DNA of 64,000 nt from Magnetospirillum sp. XM-1 (GTDB lineage: Bacteria; Pseudomonadota; Alphaproteobacteria; Rhodospirillales; Magnetospirillaceae): contig NZ_LN997848.1 of the NCBI RefSeq assembly GCF_001511835.1, forward strand, positions 806,001 to 870,000, in the 5' to 3' direction. The notes under the pieces are model-generated. The model was not told the DNA's origin, did no database searches, and saw only the letters and a program-made list of their open reading frames with translations. The position numbers and the translations under genes are program-made. Below, piece by piece: positions 45,121-53,460 of the stretch; within the stretch, counting starts at the first letter, position 1; every line of letters begins with the position of its first letter.

Positions 45121-47168
45121 GCGGGCTGCAACCAGATGGCGGTATCGTGGAAAACCCCGCCGCCCCCAGGCATGCCAGGATCGGCGCTGGTCAGATGGTT
45201 GATACCCAGACCTCCGGAGAAGTCGGCATTGGGCCAGAGCCCTTCCACGACCACCACTCCGGGCCGCAGGCCGTCAAACGGTCGTAGCGTCGCCAGCACC
45301 TCGCCCCTGGCATTGCCAAGGCGTACCAGCATTCCTTCCTCCAGGCCCAACTGTTGGCAATCCTTGGGGTGGACGAGGGCGGTGGGGCGGCCCTCGGCGG
45401 CGCGGCCGGCGGGTGTTTCGGTGAAAGTGGTATTCAGAAAACTGCGGGCAGGTGGGGTTACCAGCCGAAAAGGATGGTCCGCATCGGCGGCCTCGATCAC
45501 CGTACAATGGTCAGGAAAGGTGGGCAATTTGGTATGATCGGCCCCCAAGGCTGCCCAATCGGGGCTGAAGTGGAAGCGACCATCCTTGTGCCCGAATCCG
45601 GTGGCGAAATGAGCAGTGGGGAAATCCAGGGCACAATCATGACCACCCGCTGCCAGAACCTCATCTGCCCCGGGCCAGCCCGAACGCCGTAATGTGGTGT
45701 CCACCAGTTCCCAAGCCGTCATGTGAAAGCCGGGATGGTCGGCTTCCAAAAGCTCTGCCAAGGCACAAATTACCTCATGGTTGGAGCGGGATTGGCCATG
45801 GGGCTCGATTAAGGCTCGTGCGACCCCTAGATAGGTATGGCCTCCGCCGCGATAAAGGTCGTCGTGCTCCAGGAAGGTGGTTGCGGGCAGAACGATGTCG
45901 GCGAAACGCGCCGTCTCGGTCATGAACTGTTCGTGCACGCACAAAAACAGGTCGTCGCGTGCCAAGCCGCGCCGGACCAGATTACTGTCGGGAGCAACCA
46001 CCGCCGGGTTAGTGTTCTGTACCAGCATGGCGGCTACCGGTGGACCATCGCCCAGGTCGCCGCGGTCACCGGTGAGAATGGGGCCGATGCGGGTCTGGTC
46101 CAACATCCGCACCGAGGCCTTCCGGCAGTCGGTTCCCTCGATCACGGTTGTATCCAGGTGATAAATGGCGGCATTGGAATAAAGCGCGCCGCCGCCAAGA
46201 TGGCGCCAGGCCCCGGTCATGGCGGGCAGGCAGGACGCGGCATGCATGGCTGCCGCTCCATTCCGGCTGCGGGTGAAGCCGTAGCCCAGACGCAGGAAAC
46301 TGCGCGGTGTGGTTCCATAAAGCCGGGCGAAGGATTCGATCTCGCAGGCGGGGATTCCGGTAATGGCTTCCGCCCAATGGGGAGAGCGGGATGCCAGATG
46401 TGCCTCGAGCTCCCGAGAGAAATCGGTGTGGGTGGCCATGTAGTCCCGATCGGCGTGGCCATCGCGCAGCAGGACGTGCATCACCGCCGTTGCCAGGGCG
46501 CCATCGGTTCCCGGGCGGGGCATCAGGTGAATATCGGCAGCCTCTGCGGTAGGCGTGCGGTAACAATCCACCACCACCAGGGGCGCTTGCCTGGCTCTGC
46601 GGGCCCGGTTAGCCCAGGATATGGCGTTGATCTGGGTATGGACGGCATTGCTGCCCCACAGGATCACTAGATCGGCTTCGGCCATTTCGCGGGGGTCGAG
46701 GCCGTGCTTCACCCCGGCGCCGGCCAGCCACCCCATATCCGCAAGGTAGTTGCATATGGTGGTTTTCTCGCCGGAATAGCCAAGCACATGGCGTAGGCGG
46801 TTGATGCCGTCGCGCTGAACCAGCCCCATGGTGCCGGCATAGTAGTAGGGCCAGACGGATTCCTCTCCAAATTGAGCGGCGGCCGAAGAGAAGGCATCGG
46901 CAACCGAGTGTAGGGCATCATCCCAGCTTATGGGTTCGAACCGTCCTTCGCCCTTGGCTCCGATCCGACGCAATGGCGTGGTCAGGCGGTCAGGATGATG
47001 CACCCGCTGGGCATAACGTGCCACCTTGGCGCAGATCACTCCATCGGTATAGGTGTTGCGGGCCGAGCCCCGAACACGGCCGATTGTGCGGGGGTCCAGG
47101 CGTTCCACGTCCAGTGCGCAGGTGCTGGGGCAATCGTGGGGGCAGACGGAAGGGAGGAATTCAGTCAT
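45117..47168 (-). CDS. Molybdopterin-dependent oxidoreductase with N-terminal [4Fe-4S] site
   Basis: This 683-residue protein of the DMSO reductase/formate dehydrogenase superfamily has an iron-sulfur site with Cys 9, 13, 17 (CPHDCPSTC) and 46 (GVICAKV). Molybdopterin-binding segments follow: LVILWGSNAVHTQIN, VVVDCYRTPTAEAADIHL, HLGGGALYSN, VQNTNPAV, and the C-terminal barrel (LVHPKDCQQLGLEEGMLVRLGNARG in part). No Tat signal is seen, so it is cytoplasmic. The usual metal ligand position cannot be read with certainty. No maturation or electron-transfer partner is adjacent. An FNR box lies 69 bases upstream of ATG 47168, pointing to low-oxygen expression. Confidence 0.85.
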   Translation of the reverse strand: MTEFLPSVCPHDCPSTCALDVERLDPRTIGRVRGSARNTYTDGVICAKVARYAQRVHHPDRLTTPLRRIGAKGEGRFEPISWDDALHSVADAFSSAAAQFGEESVWPYYYAGTMGLVQRDGINRLRHVLGYSGEKTTICNYLADMGWLAGAGVKHGLDPREMAEADLVILWGSNAVHTQINAISWANRARRARQAPLVVVDCYRTPTAEAADIHLMPRPGTDGALATAVMHVLLRDGHADRDYMATHTDFSRELEAHLASRSPHWAEAITGIPACEIESFARLYGTTPRSFLRLGYGFTRSRNGAAAMHAASCLPAMTGAWRHLGGGALYSNAAIYHLDTTVIEGTDCRKASVRMLDQTRIGPILTGDRGDLGDGPPVAAMLVQNTNPAVVAPDSNLVRRGLARDDLFLCVHEQFMTETARFADIVLPATTFLEHDDLYRGGGHTYLGVARALIEPHGQSRSNHEVICALAELLEADHPGFHMTAWELVDTTLRRSGWPGADEVLAAGGHDCALDFPTAHFATGFGHKDGRFHFSPDWAALGADHTKLPTFPDHCTVIEAADADHPFRLVTPPARSFLNTTFTETPAGRAAEGRPTALVHPKDCQQLGLEEGMLVRLGNARGEVLATLRPFDGLRPGVVVVEGLWPNADFSGGLGINHLTSADPGMPGGGGVFHDTAIWLQPA

Positions 47169-47236
47169 GGGGCCGACCATGCCTTGGTGCAACTGGGCAA
47201 GCGCTGAGAGCCTGGGCAGGCAAGAGCGCAGGGGCC

Positions 47237-47250
47237 TTGACGACGATCAA
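47237..47250. promoter_or_regulatory. FNR/Anr box
   Basis: TTGACGACGATCAA is an exact match to TTGAY-N4-RTCAA. It lies 69 bases before the start of the molybdopterin oxidoreductase (minus strand) and about 270 bases before the methyltransferase (plus strand), in a non-coding gap. Position and sequence both fit oxygen-responsive activation of the oxidoreductase. Confidence 0.65.
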
Positions 47251-47428
47251 GTGTCGGGAATGCCCAGGGTGCCGAAGTCGAAGTTCCGATTGGATCATAG
47301 GTCTTATCTTGGCCGGACGTGTTCCGGGCACCCAAGCCGGAGCGCTGCTGGAAAGGCAGTCAGGGGGGCTGCCCCTCTGGGCCACATGGACAAACCGATC
47401 CGTGGCAAGGGCGCGGCCTGTGTAAATC

Positions 47429-47457
47429 TTGACCAATGAAAATGTTTATGCTACAGG
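47429..47457 (+). promoter_or_regulatory. Candidate sigma-70 promoter of the plus-strand island operon
   Basis: TTGACC (47429-47434) and TACAGG (47452-47457) are separated by 17 bases in a locally AT-richer segment. The -10 is weak. It lies 65 bases upstream of the preferred methyltransferase start. Confidence 0.35.
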
Positions 47458-47521
47458 GAGCGCCTCGCCGGGCGTGGATTCCGCTCCGCCCGCTCCCATG
47501 CGATCGGGTCGTCACCCCAAC

Positions 47522-48187
47522 ATGACCGAAATCGATTTTCTGGCGCCTTTGCATAAGGCCACGACCCGAGACTACGTGCAGCGTGTGGTCGAATACGACA
47601 AGGCTGAGTGCGCCGCTGTCGCCAAGCAATGGGGCTACGATTACTGGGATGGTGACCGCCGCTTCGGCTATGGCGGCATGCGTTACGACGGTCGTTGGCG
47701 CCCAGTGGCCGAGGCGATGGTCGCCCATTACGGGCTGAAGGCGGGAATGCGGGTGTTGGACATCGGCTGTGGCAAGGCCTTCCTGCTCCATGAACTGACT
47801 CAGGTGGTACCCGGCATCGAAGTGGTGGGCCTCGACATTTCGGTCTATGCCATCGAACACGCCAAGGAAGAGGTCCGCCCCTTCCTAGTGCAGGGTGATT
47901 GTAGCTGCCGCCTGCCCTGGCCGGACCGCCACTTCGACTTCGTATTGTCCATTAATACGTTCCACAACCTGATCAACTTCCAGTTGATGGCAGCATTGAA
48001 GGAAATGGTGCGGGTGGCCCGTGGTCCCAAGTGGCTGTGTGTGGAAAGCTGGCGAAATGAACGCGAAAAGGCCAATTTACTTTACTGGCAGCTGACCTGC
48101 CACAGCTTCTACACGCCCGAGGAATGGCGGTGGTTCTACGATCTGGCCGGTTATGATGGTGATCACGGTTTCATCTATTTCGAATGA
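47522..48187 (+). CDS. Class I SAM-dependent methyltransferase
   Basis: This 221-residue protein has a Rossmann methyltransferase core. MRVLDIGCGKAFLLHEL is motif I, VVGLDISVYAIEHAKEEV motif II, LPWPDRHFDFVLSINTFHNL motif IV, then a C-terminal segment ending GDHGFIYFE. The substrate is unknown. Starts at 47498 and 47522 are both possible, neither with a good ribosome site; the frame also extends to a TTG at 47429 that is better read as a promoter element. It lies 15 bases before the second radical SAM gene, so the two may act in sequence. Confidence 0.83.
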   Translation: MTEIDFLAPLHKATTRDYVQRVVEYDKAECAAVAKQWGYDYWDGDRRFGYGGMRYDGRWRPVAEAMVAHYGLKAGMRVLDIGCGKAFLLHELTQVVPGIEVVGLDISVYAIEHAKEEVRPFLVQGDCSCRLPWPDRHFDFVLSINTFHNLINFQLMAALKEMVRVARGPKWLCVESWRNEREKANLLYWQLTCHSFYTPEEWRWFYDLAGYDGDHGFIYFE

Positions 48188-48202
48188 CGGAGATGATGTC
48201 AG

Positions 48203-49702
48203 ATGTCGAAGAAGGATAAGGTCCTCCTGGTACTGCCCAACAGCCGCTGGCATGAGCGCCGGCCGTGGCGGATCGCCAATAACGCCGCCTTCGTCCTTAC
48301 GGCCATTCTGAAACATGATTTTGACTTCGAGATTCTCGACGCCAACGGCGAAGATCTCGAAATGGATCAGGTGCGCGACCGCATCCGCGCCATCTCTCCC
48401 GACGCGGTCCTGGTCTCGGCGGTTTCATTGGAATACAGCCGCCAGACCCATACCACCTTCGCCCTGGCGCGCGAGGCCAAGCCCGGAGTGCTGACGGTGG
48501 TCGGCGGCCCCTATGCTTCGCTAATGCCCAAGCGGGTGATGCAGGATCCCAACATCACCTATTGCTTCCTGGGCCATGCCGAACACCGCCTGGACGACTT
48601 CATGAAGCTGGCCCTGGCGGGTGACGAGGAAGGCATCCGCAAGACCGAGGGCATCGCCTATCGCGACGAGGGTACGGTCCGCGTCGTCCCGCCGCCCTGC
48701 AACGTGGTCCAGATCAAGAAGAAGTATGGACTCGATCTTACCCATCCCGATTACAGCGCCTTCGATCTGACCCCCTATCTGGATCAGGAGCATATCGACT
48801 TCATGGCCAACGGGCCGGGTAAGACGTTCATGCTGATGTCGTCGCGCGGTTGCCCCCATAACTGTTCATTCTGCGCGAACAAGATTACCCAGGGACGCGG
48901 CATCGCCTATTACGACCCTCACCGGATTCTTGAGGACATCGACTATCTGATCGCCCGCTACGACATCAATCACCTGATCTTCATCGATGATTTGTTCCTC
49001 TATGACCGTGAAAGGGTGGAAATCATCATTCGCGGCATCGGCGAGCGGCGAAAAAATAACCCGAAGCTGACTTGGCACCACGCCAACGTCTCGGCTTGGC
49101 ACCTCGATCCGCCGCTGCTGGCGCTGATGCGCGAGACTGGCTGTTCGAAGATCATCATTTCGATCGAGTCGGGATCGCCGCGGGTGCTGAAGGAACTGAT
49201 CCGCAAGCCCTTCAAGCTCGATATCGTTCCCAAAGTGGTCAAGATGTGTCGCGACGCCGGCATGGATATCGGTGCCAACTTTGTCCTCGGCATGCCGGGT
49301 GAGACCTGGGAGGAGATCCGCCAGACCTTCCGCTTCGCCGAGGAAATGGATATCGATCTTTGTCATTTCCATATCGCCACGCCGCAGCCCGGCACCGATC
49401 TCTATCACATGGCCAATGACCAGGGCCTGCTGCCGCCGGACTTCTCATTCACGGACGAGCGCTTCTTCGGCTATGGAGAGGGCTTCATCGCCACCGACGA
49501 GTTCACCCCGACGGAACTCAAGGTCCTGCGTGCCTATGAGTGGGACCGCATCAACTTCAAGACGCCGGAGAAGTGTGCCAAGGTGGCCGAGATGTACATG
49601 CTGTCGCCGGCCGGGCTGGAGGAGCATCGCCGCCAGACCCGCCGCAAGCTGGGCCTGCATCATAACGAGGATGAAACCGGCCGGAACCGCATCCGCGCCT
49701 AA
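48203..49702 (+). CDS. B12-binding-domain radical SAM protein (second)
   Basis: This 499-residue class B radical SAM protein has an N-terminal B12-type domain (VLLVLPNSRWHERRPWR, ILDANGEDLE, SAVSLEYSRQT, VVGGPYASL). The cluster motif RGCPHNCSFC (Cys 217, 221, 224) and the SAM-binding FIDDLFL and ISIESGSP segments follow. It is similar in size to the first radical SAM protein but clearly different in sequence, so not a recent duplicate. No DxHxxG motif is seen. Substrate unknown; it lies between a methyltransferase and a broken sugar aminotransferase gene. Confidence 0.87.
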   Translation: MSKKDKVLLVLPNSRWHERRPWRIANNAAFVLTAILKHDFDFEILDANGEDLEMDQVRDRIRAISPDAVLVSAVSLEYSRQTHTTFALAREAKPGVLTVVGGPYASLMPKRVMQDPNITYCFLGHAEHRLDDFMKLALAGDEEGIRKTEGIAYRDEGTVRVVPPPCNVVQIKKKYGLDLTHPDYSAFDLTPYLDQEHIDFMANGPGKTFMLMSSRGCPHNCSFCANKITQGRGIAYYDPHRILEDIDYLIARYDINHLIFIDDLFLYDRERVEIIIRGIGERRKNNPKLTWHHANVSAWHLDPPLLALMRETGCSKIIISIESGSPRVLKELIRKPFKLDIVPKVVKMCRDAGMDIGANFVLGMPGETWEEIRQTFRFAEEMDIDLCHFHIATPQPGTDLYHMANDQGLLPPDFSFTDERFFGYGEGFIATDEFTPTELKVLRAYEWDRINFKTPEKCAKVAEMYMLSPAGLEEHRRQTRRKLGLHHNEDETGRNRIRA

Positions 49703-49711
49703 GGTGGCCCC

Positions 49712-49957
49712 GTGATCGTCAGGATTGATCTGCGGGTGACTGACGATCACGGGCACCACGAGTTGCCGGCGGCGGTGGACGCGGTTCTGCGTCACGGCCG
49801 CTTGGCGCTCGGGCCCGGGGCGGCCCGCTTCGAATCCCTGTTGGCCGAATGCATCGGCCGCACCCTGGCGGTCAGCATCAAGTCCGGCACCGACGCCCTG
49901 GTGCCGGTGCTCGCCGTCATCGGCGAGGATCTACACGCCGCACACCGACAGTCTTGA
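49712..49957 (+). pseudogene. DegT/DnrJ/EryC1 aminotransferase, N-terminal remnant
   Basis: Eighty codons starting at GTG 49712 encode the N-terminal part of a DegT-type sugar aminotransferase: LPAAVDAVLRHGRLALGPG, then FESLLAECIGRTLAVSIKSGTDALV. This aligns with the start of intact DegT proteins such as the one at 56616 (GWYVLGREVDAFEREFAEYLG...VNSGTDAL). After GEDLHAAHRQS the frame stops; the other ~280 residues, with the PLP lysine, are absent. The following ~220 bases have no recognisable homology, so this looks like a deletion scar. Confidence 0.75.
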
Positions 49958-50179
49958 TCTGGGTTGCCAGGCCCCCAACAGCCAGGAGATGCAGATGGGC
50001 AATTCGAAGACTCTATGGCTGCGGGAATGTAGTGCATTGCCCGACGACCGTTGTATGTTCGGCCCGCCGCCCTTGGACCTGCGGCGTCACGAGTGCATTC
50101 GCGCACGAGCGCGGCGGGTGATTGGGTTTCCTGGAGGAGCCCGCCGGGAAATTATGGATACAATCAAGGATTCCAGATC

Positions 50180-51295
50180 ATGAGTACGACCGAGGTGCGA
50201 TGCCTGCTGTGTGGCACCGGCGCTGTCGTGGCGCGCGCCGTGCCGCTGCCGATCATCGACGTGTCGATTGCGGTCTCGATTGTCCACGCCGATTGGCGAT
50301 TGGGCGTCTGCCAGGCCTGCGGCGCCAGCCACCGCCTTCTCAGCGCAACCGAGGCGGCGCGGATCGACGGCAGCTTCAAGAGCGCCGACTACATCGACCG
50401 TCGCCAGGTGCCGCAGACCGTTCACGTCAAGGACCGGCCGGCACCGACGGCGCGGCACGTCCTGCAAGCCGAACTGCTGATGGCGCGGATGGCGCCGCAT
50501 TCCCGGCTGCTGGATTTCGGCTGCCACGACGGTGCTCTTCTCGGCTGCCTGGCTGAACGCCGCGGTGACATGGATCTGGTCGGCTACGACGTCGGCGACC
50601 GCCCACCGGCCAGCTATCCGGCGGGCGTGGCGTGGATTGGCGGAGCACGCGATGCAATTCCCGGCCGCTTCGACGCCATCGTTCTGTCCTATTCGCTGCA
50701 ATACGTGCGTGATCTGGGCGCCCTTGGCGCCTTCTTGCGCGAGCGGCTGCTGCCGGGCGGTTTCGTCCTCATCCAGGTTCCCGACGTGGCGCGCAAGCCG
50801 GCGGTGCTGCTATTAGGCAATCAACACCATTTCTTCACCACGCAGGGAATGGCGGCCGTGCTCCATCACATCGGCTTCGCCTATGAACCGCTGGAGCGAG
50901 ACTGGGCCGCTCGCGACGCCCTCGGTTTCGCCACGCCTGCCGCCGAACCTGGGTCGGCGCTGGCTTCCGGTCCGGTATGCGACGCGGTGTTTGCGGCCCT
51001 CGATGAGATCGTCGCCACCGGCGAGGGGCTGGCCAAACTGGCCGGAGGCGGCCGTTACGGCGTGCTGGGGACCACAGTCGAGGCCGCCCTGGCCGGCGAC
51101 ATCCTAGGAGCCGACGCCGCCTATTTCGTCGACGAGAATCCCGGTAAGGCCGGGCAGACGTTCTTTGGGCGTGCTATTATTCACCCGCGGGAGCTGACGG
51201 CGGCGGATACGGTCATCCTTCCGTACGGCAAGGCCGGTGATGCCATCGGGCGACGGCTCGCAAGCGAATACAAGGGCAGATTCCTTGTCGTTTGA
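50180..51295 (+). CDS. SAM-dependent methyltransferase with N-terminal Cys motif (C-methyltransferase type)
   Basis: This 371-residue protein follows the three-part layout of NDP-sugar C-methyltransferases. It has N-terminal Cys pairs (CLLCG, CQACG) that could bind zinc, a central SAM domain (LLDFGCHDGALLGCL, FDAIVLSYSLQYV) and a C-terminal domain (YGVLGTTVEAAL, YFVDENPGKAGQTFFG, VILPYGKAG). Compare the gene at 55396, which has the same build. The acceptor may be a keto sugar or a small molecule of the island. ATG 50180 follows AAGGATTCCAGATC. It lies downstream of the DegT remnant. Confidence 0.82.
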   Translation: MSTTEVRCLLCGTGAVVARAVPLPIIDVSIAVSIVHADWRLGVCQACGASHRLLSATEAARIDGSFKSADYIDRRQVPQTVHVKDRPAPTARHVLQAELLMARMAPHSRLLDFGCHDGALLGCLAERRGDMDLVGYDVGDRPPASYPAGVAWIGGARDAIPGRFDAIVLSYSLQYVRDLGALGAFLRERLLPGGFVLIQVPDVARKPAVLLLGNQHHFFTTQGMAAVLHHIGFAYEPLERDWAARDALGFATPAAEPGSALASGPVCDAVFAALDEIVATGEGLAKLAGGGRYGVLGTTVEAALAGDILGADAAYFVDENPGKAGQTFFGRAIIHPRELTAADTVILPYGKAGDAIGRRLASEYKGRFLVV

Positions 51296-51771
51296 CACCA
51301 TCGGGCGGCCGCGCCTCGGCGATGGCAGCGGTGGCGAACTGTTCCAGGGCCTCCTCGCCGAGACTTCCTCGATGGCCATCCGCGGCGGCTGATGGTCTCC
51401 GGCCACCAGCCTGACATGCCACCGGTCTGCGGATCGCCGGAGGTTGGCTCTGTCGCGGCGGCGGGCTGGATGGATCATCGCGGTCAGGCCATAGCTGGGC
51501 CATGAGAGTCTTGACTAATCCCGACCCGCGCAGTATCCAGACCTTGTCCGGAGAACCCGATTGGTTTCCGGCGGGGGAACGCGCTCCCCCTTCCGTGTTC
51601 GACGGAGATACCGCTGTGGCGGTGGCGTAATCAGGCCGGTTCACAGCCGTGCCGAACAGCCTCCAATGCCCGTGCCGCACCAGATTTTCACCAAATATGA
51701 GCGTCTGCCCGCCGCCCCACCGGTCGCGGCCCTCCCCAGCCGCCTCGCCTAGCTTGAAAGAGGTCTACGCA
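51296..51771. other. Non-coding gap before the PEP mutase gene
   Basis: In this 476-base stretch open frames on both strands have no recognisable protein pattern. The best is a 42-codon plus-strand frame at 51502-51630 (MRVLTNPDPRSIQTL...), which I cannot identify. The last ~20 bases hold the pepM ribosome site (AAAGAGG, 51757-51763). The gap may contain a remnant of a lost gene and the pepM promoter; no transposon ends are evident. Confidence 0.5.
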
Positions 51772-52713
51772 ATGGTTCCTGTGGATCCCCACATGGTAGG
51801 CAATGTCAGCCGTTCCGGTCGCTTCCGGCAGATGCTGGCCCAGCCGTCCGCGTCGTTCCTGATGGAAGCCCATAACGGCCTGTCGGCGCGTATCGTCGAA
51901 CAGGCCGGCTTTGAAGGTATCTGGGCTTCGGGACTGTCCATCGCCACCTCGCTGGGCCTGCGCGACTGCAACGAGGCCTCGTGGACCCAGGTCCTCGATA
52001 TCGTCGAATACATGGCCGATGCCACATCGATCCCCATCGTGGTTGACGGTGATACCGGTTACGGCAATTTCAATAATGCCCGCATGCTGGTGCGCAAGCT
52101 GTGCCAGCGGCATGTGGCCGCGGTGTGCCTGGAAGACAAAATCTTCCCCAAGACCAATTCTTTCATCGGCGAAGAGCAGGAACTGGCCGACGTCGCCGAG
52201 TTCTGCGGCAAGATCGCGGCGTGCAAGGACAGCCAGAGCGATCCCAATTTCAGCGTCATCGCCCGTGTCGAGGCCCTGATCGCCGGCAAGGGCGTCAACG
52301 AGGCCCTCGACCGGGCCCATGCCTATGCCGAAGCTGGCGCCGACGCCATTCTTATCCACTCGAAGAAGGCCGATCCGGCGGAGATTCTTGAATTCGCCGA
52401 TCGCTGGCACCACCAGCGTCCTCTGGTGGTAGTGCCCACCATGTATTACAGAACGCCGACCGAGGTGTTCGAGAAGGCCGGCGTGTCGCTGGTCATCTGG
52501 GCCAATCACAATATGCGGGCGGCCATCGTCGCCATGCGCGAGACCTGCCGCCATATCGCCACCACCCGCAGCCTGGTCGGCATCGAAGAGAAGTTGCCGA
52601 CCGTCAAGGATGTGTTCAATCTGATGAATTACGACGAGTTGTTCGAGGCCGAGCGCCGTTACCTGCCGGGGGGCGAACCCGACGACGAACCGGCCGCCGG
52701 GCCGCGAAGCTGA
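51772..52713 (+). CDS. pepM: Phosphoenolpyruvate mutase
   Basis: This enzyme converts PEP to phosphonopyruvate, the entry step of nearly all phosphonate biosynthesis. It has 313 residues and belongs to the isocitrate-lyase/PEP-mutase TIM-barrel superfamily. The diagnostic EDK-x5-NS motif is present as EDKIFPKTNS (121-130), with IWASGLSIATSLGLRDCNEASW and VVDGDTGYGNFNNA around the metal site. Isocitrate and methylisocitrate lyases carry a Cys loop here instead. ATG 51772 has AAAGAGG eight bases upstream. The acidic C-terminal tail is variable. No phosphonopyruvate decarboxylase adjoins it. Confidence 0.93.
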   Translation: MVPVDPHMVGNVSRSGRFRQMLAQPSASFLMEAHNGLSARIVEQAGFEGIWASGLSIATSLGLRDCNEASWTQVLDIVEYMADATSIPIVVDGDTGYGNFNNARMLVRKLCQRHVAAVCLEDKIFPKTNSFIGEEQELADVAEFCGKIAACKDSQSDPNFSVIARVEALIAGKGVNEALDRAHAYAEAGADAILIHSKKADPAEILEFADRWHHQRPLVVVPTMYYRTPTEVFEKAGVSLVIWANHNMRAAIVAMRETCRHIATTRSLVGIEEKLPTVKDVFNLMNYDELFEAERRYLPGGEPDDEPAAGPRS

Positions 52714-52765
52714 GGGAAACGGAATTTTTGGCCTCTATCCCGAAACCAATGATAGTGACCCGATC

Positions 52766-53290
52766 ATGAGTACCAGCGATTTGAATCTGTGGATCATCGG
52801 ACCGCCGTGTTCGGGCAAGACGACACTGGCGCGGCTGGTGGTGGAGCATTTGCGGGTCCAAGGCCGGGCCGCCATGCTGGTGGACGGCGACGAGGTTCGA
52901 GATCTTTTCGACGCCAAGCTGGGTTATGACCGGGTGTCGCGTTCTCGCCAGACCATGCGGGTATTGTCTTTGACCCGCTGGATTCAGCGCCAGGGGGTGA
53001 TTCCCGTGGTGGCGCTGATCCATCCCTTCGAGGCCGATCGGGTGTTCTGCCGGGCCGAACTCGGCGGCTATGCCGAGGTTTACCTGCGCTGCGACATCAA
53101 GGAGCGCATTAACCGCGACGGCAAGAAGCTTTACCTGCCGGCCATCCGGGGCGAGAAGCGCAACGTGGTCGGGGTCGACATTCCCTTCGAGGACCCCGAG
53201 CATGCCGAGCTTATCCTCGACAGCGATATTCTCGATCCTGGGCAACTGCTGACCGAGCTGGCGGCCAGGCTGTTGTCGCCCCGGAACTGA
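52766..53290 (+). CDS. Adenylylsulfate-kinase-like (CysC-like) P-loop kinase
   Basis: This 174-residue P-loop kinase has Walker A GPPCSGKTT (12-20), the APS-kinase signature DGDEVRDLF, LGYDRVSRSRQTMRVL in place of the canonical LGFS region, and YLRCDIKERINRDGKKLY. The fold and DGD motif indicate the CysC family, but the P-loop (CysC usually GLSGAGKST) and substrate regions are divergent. It could make PAPS for sulfation or phosphorylate another small molecule. No cysD, cysN or sulfotransferase lies in this window, which favours a specialised kinase linked to PEP mutase. Confidence 0.8.
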   Translation: MSTSDLNLWIIGPPCSGKTTLARLVVEHLRVQGRAAMLVDGDEVRDLFDAKLGYDRVSRSRQTMRVLSLTRWIQRQGVIPVVALIHPFEADRVFCRAELGGYAEVYLRCDIKERINRDGKKLYLPAIRGEKRNVVGVDIPFEDPEHAELILDSDILDPGQLLTELAARLLSPRN

Positions 53291-53460
53291 AGCAGCCGGT
53301 TCAGCTTGCGGTTGCGCCTGTGCCGAACGCATTCCGTCTGGTTCGGCGCGGCATTGGCCCGCGCCCGGCCGCCCTCTTCCCGCTCATTGGCCCAGGTCAG
53401 ACGCTGATAGCCCTTGCCGCATGCAGGACCGTTCAATCAAGCCGCCGGCGAGCAAAATTT

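Noticed and set aside
47429..47521. N-terminal extension of the methyltransferase from TTG 47429
   Set aside because: The extra ~30 residues have no family match and the TTG coincides with a likely -35 element.
42611..49702. Two radical SAM genes as a recent tandem duplication
   Set aside because: Beyond the CxxxCxxC region and general layout the sequences differ throughout, and they lie on opposite strands.
51213..51680. Minus-strand frame in the gap before pepM
   Set aside because: Pro/Arg-rich, no domain, overlaps the end of the methyltransferase gene.
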